Below are positions 4,953-6,169 of a stretch of 6,169 nucleotides of DNA, in pieces. Made by a program: the position numbers and the translations under genes. The notes under the pieces are model-generated. The model saw nothing but the letters and a program-made list of their open reading frames with translations, was not told the origin of the DNA and made no database searches. Source of the stretch: Proteobacteria bacterium UBA1847. GTDB taxonomy: Bacteria > Pseudomonadota > Gammaproteobacteria > Steroidobacterales > Woeseiaceae. Position 1 is the first letter of the stretch. Each line of letters begins with the position of its first letter. The stretch spans positions 8,845 to 15,013 of the forward strand of contig DDIP01000388.1 of the NCBI GenBank assembly GCA_002338605.1, written 5' to 3'.

Positions 4953-6169
4953 TTGAAGCAGGGATTCGACAAACGCCTGAAAGCCGTTGCTGATGCCGGT
5001 GACCTTTTGGCTGGCGGACTGAAGGGCATCGAGAAAGAATCGCTTCGAGTGACGTCGAACGGCGATCTTTCGATGCGGGATCACCCTATCGGACTGGGTT
5101 CGGCACTGACGAACCGATACATCACGACCGATTTTTCCGAGGCTCTGCTTGAGTTCGTGACCCCGGCGTTTGGCACGACCTGGGAAGCCTTGCAATGCAT
5201 TTGCAATATTCACCAGTACACCTATTCGAAACTCGGTGATGAGATGCTGTGGCCGGCCAGCATGCCATGCCGAATACCGGCAGATGAGGATATTCCGCTT
5301 GCCCGCTACGGCCGATCCAACGTCGGACGGATGAAGACGATCTATCGCAGGGGACTCGGCTATCGATATGGTCGTCAAATGCAAACGATCGCCGGCGTAC
5401 ATTTCAACTATTCGATACCCGCCCCATTCTGGGCGGAATACCGGGAAATCGTTGGTGAGAAAGCCGACGCGGACGATTTTCGCTCCGAACAATATCTTGG
5501 ACTGATTCGCAATTTCAAACGATTTGGCTGGCTTGTACTGTATTTATTCGGTGCCTCGCCAGCACTCTGCAAATCATTCGCAGGTGGTAATGTTTCCTCA
5601 ATGCCGTCACTCAACAAGGAAACCTACTACGAGCCGTTTGGTACGTCCCTTCGAATGAGTGACCTCGGCTACAGCAACAAGAATCAGTCGCGTATCAATA
5701 TCTCGCTAAACAGCCTCGAGGAATACGTTCGGGATCTCAGCAGGGCAATCGCAACGCCGGAGCCGGACTACGAGAAGATCGGTGTCAAGGTTGATGGGCG
5801 CTATCGGCAACTGAACGCCAACCTTCTGCAAATCGAGAATGAATACTATTCTTCTGTACGACCGAAGCGCGTAGCAATGTCCGGTGAGCGTCCGACGGCC
5901 GCCCTGCGTCGCGGCGGCATAGAGTACGTTGAAGTCCGATCATTGGACATCAACGTCTTCGATCCCTGCGGTATCAACCAGAATACAATGCGCTTCATGG
6001 AAGCTATGCTGATTTACTGCATGCTTGCCGACAGCCCGAAACTTGATGTTTCGGATCTCGACGAGCTGGCTCGCAATCAGATTGAAGCAGCCAAGCACGG
6101 CCGGGACCCGGATTTTCGTTTACTGCGAAAGGGCAAGCCGGTTTCCATTCAAGACTGGGGAAGCGAGAT
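4953..6169 (+). CDS. gshA: Glutamate-cysteine ligase, 3' end beyond window
   Basis: GshA joins glutamate and cysteine with ATP to give gamma-glutamylcysteine, the first and usually limiting step of cytoplasmic glutathione synthesis. The window holds the first 405 codons; the E. coli enzyme has 518 residues, so about the last fifth is missing. Visible motifs are GIEKESLRV (25-33, with Glu27 and Glu29), the block from GSALTNRYITTDFSEAL through LEF (49-68, with Asp60 and Glu67), the IAGVHFNYS segment, RFGWLVLYLFGASPALC, LQIENEYYSSVRPKR and RRGGIEYVEVRSLDIN. All match the E. coli-type family closely. Glu27, Glu29, Asp60 and Glu67 fall at the same numbers as in E. coli when counted from TTG 4953, which supports this unusual start together with the AGGA ribosome site. 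No frameshift is seen. It is divergent from the - strand block. The function is essentially certain; the start slightly less so. Confidence 0.96.
   Translation, partial: MKQGFDKRLKAVADAGDLLAGGLKGIEKESLRVTSNGDLSMRDHPIGLGSALTNRYITTDFSEALLEFVTPAFGTTWEALQCICNIHQYTYSKLGDEMLWPASMPCRIPADEDIPLARYGRSNVGRMKTIYRRGLGYRYGRQMQTIAGVHFNYSIPAPFWAEYREIVGEKADADDFRSEQYLGLIRNFKRFGWLVLYLFGASPALCKSFAGGNVSSMPSLNKETYYEPFGTSLRMSDLGYSNKNQSRINISLNSLEEYVRDLSRAIATPEPDYEKIGVKVDGRYRQLNANLLQIENEYYSSVRPKRVAMSGERPTAALRRGGIEYVEVRSLDINVFDPCGINQNTMRFMEAMLIYCMLADSPKLDVSDLDELARNQIEAAKHGRDPDFRLLRKGKPVSIQDWGSE

Noticed and set aside
4932..5492. 186-codon open frame on the - strand opposite gshA
   Set aside because: It lies wholly antisense to a strongly conserved gene, shows no recognisable domain, signal or ribosome site, and is best explained as a shadow of gshA.

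Overview
The window looks like ordinary chromosome from a gammaproteobacterium. The main support is a proteobacterial-type gshA (glutamate-cysteine ligase) whose first residues align with Escherichia coli GshA almost without shifts. Phage-shock (Psp) membrane genes and a bactofilin fit this. The genus cannot be named from the sequence; a marine or environmental lineage is only a guess. There are no mobile elements, CRISPR arrays, rRNA or tRNA genes.

Layout. Bases 2-922 on the + strand hold the end of a Psp-type operon: the 3' part of one PspC-domain protein, a full PspC that overlaps it by 4 bases, and a 72-residue PspB-like protein. Bases 976-4830 on the - strand hold four genes in one direction. 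In transcription order they are a secreted DUF2845 protein, a bactofilin, a large membrane-anchored HAMP-PAS-GGDEF-EAL c-di-GMP enzyme, and a small secreted protein of unknown function. This block converges on the psp genes, and a strong hairpin terminator at 925-951 lies between them, with its T-run on the - strand side. Bases 4831-4952 are a divergent intergenic region with an imperfect palindrome. From 4953 gshA runs on the + strand off the right edge.

Working together. The psp genes would sense or buffer inner-membrane stress. The - strand block has an envelope theme: two exported proteins, a cytoskeletal polymer that in other bacteria localises cell-wall enzymes, and a c-di-GMP switch. 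A link between the bactofilin and the c-di-GMP enzyme is suggested only by adjacency. gshA makes gamma-glutamylcysteine for glutathione and is transcribed away from the block.

No clearly new system is visible. The points most worth a second look are the unusual psp arrangement (two adjacent PspC paralogues followed by a PspB-like protein that shares the PspC C-terminal tail), the GGDEF domain without an inhibitory site beside an intact EAL domain, and the palindrome upstream of gshA.
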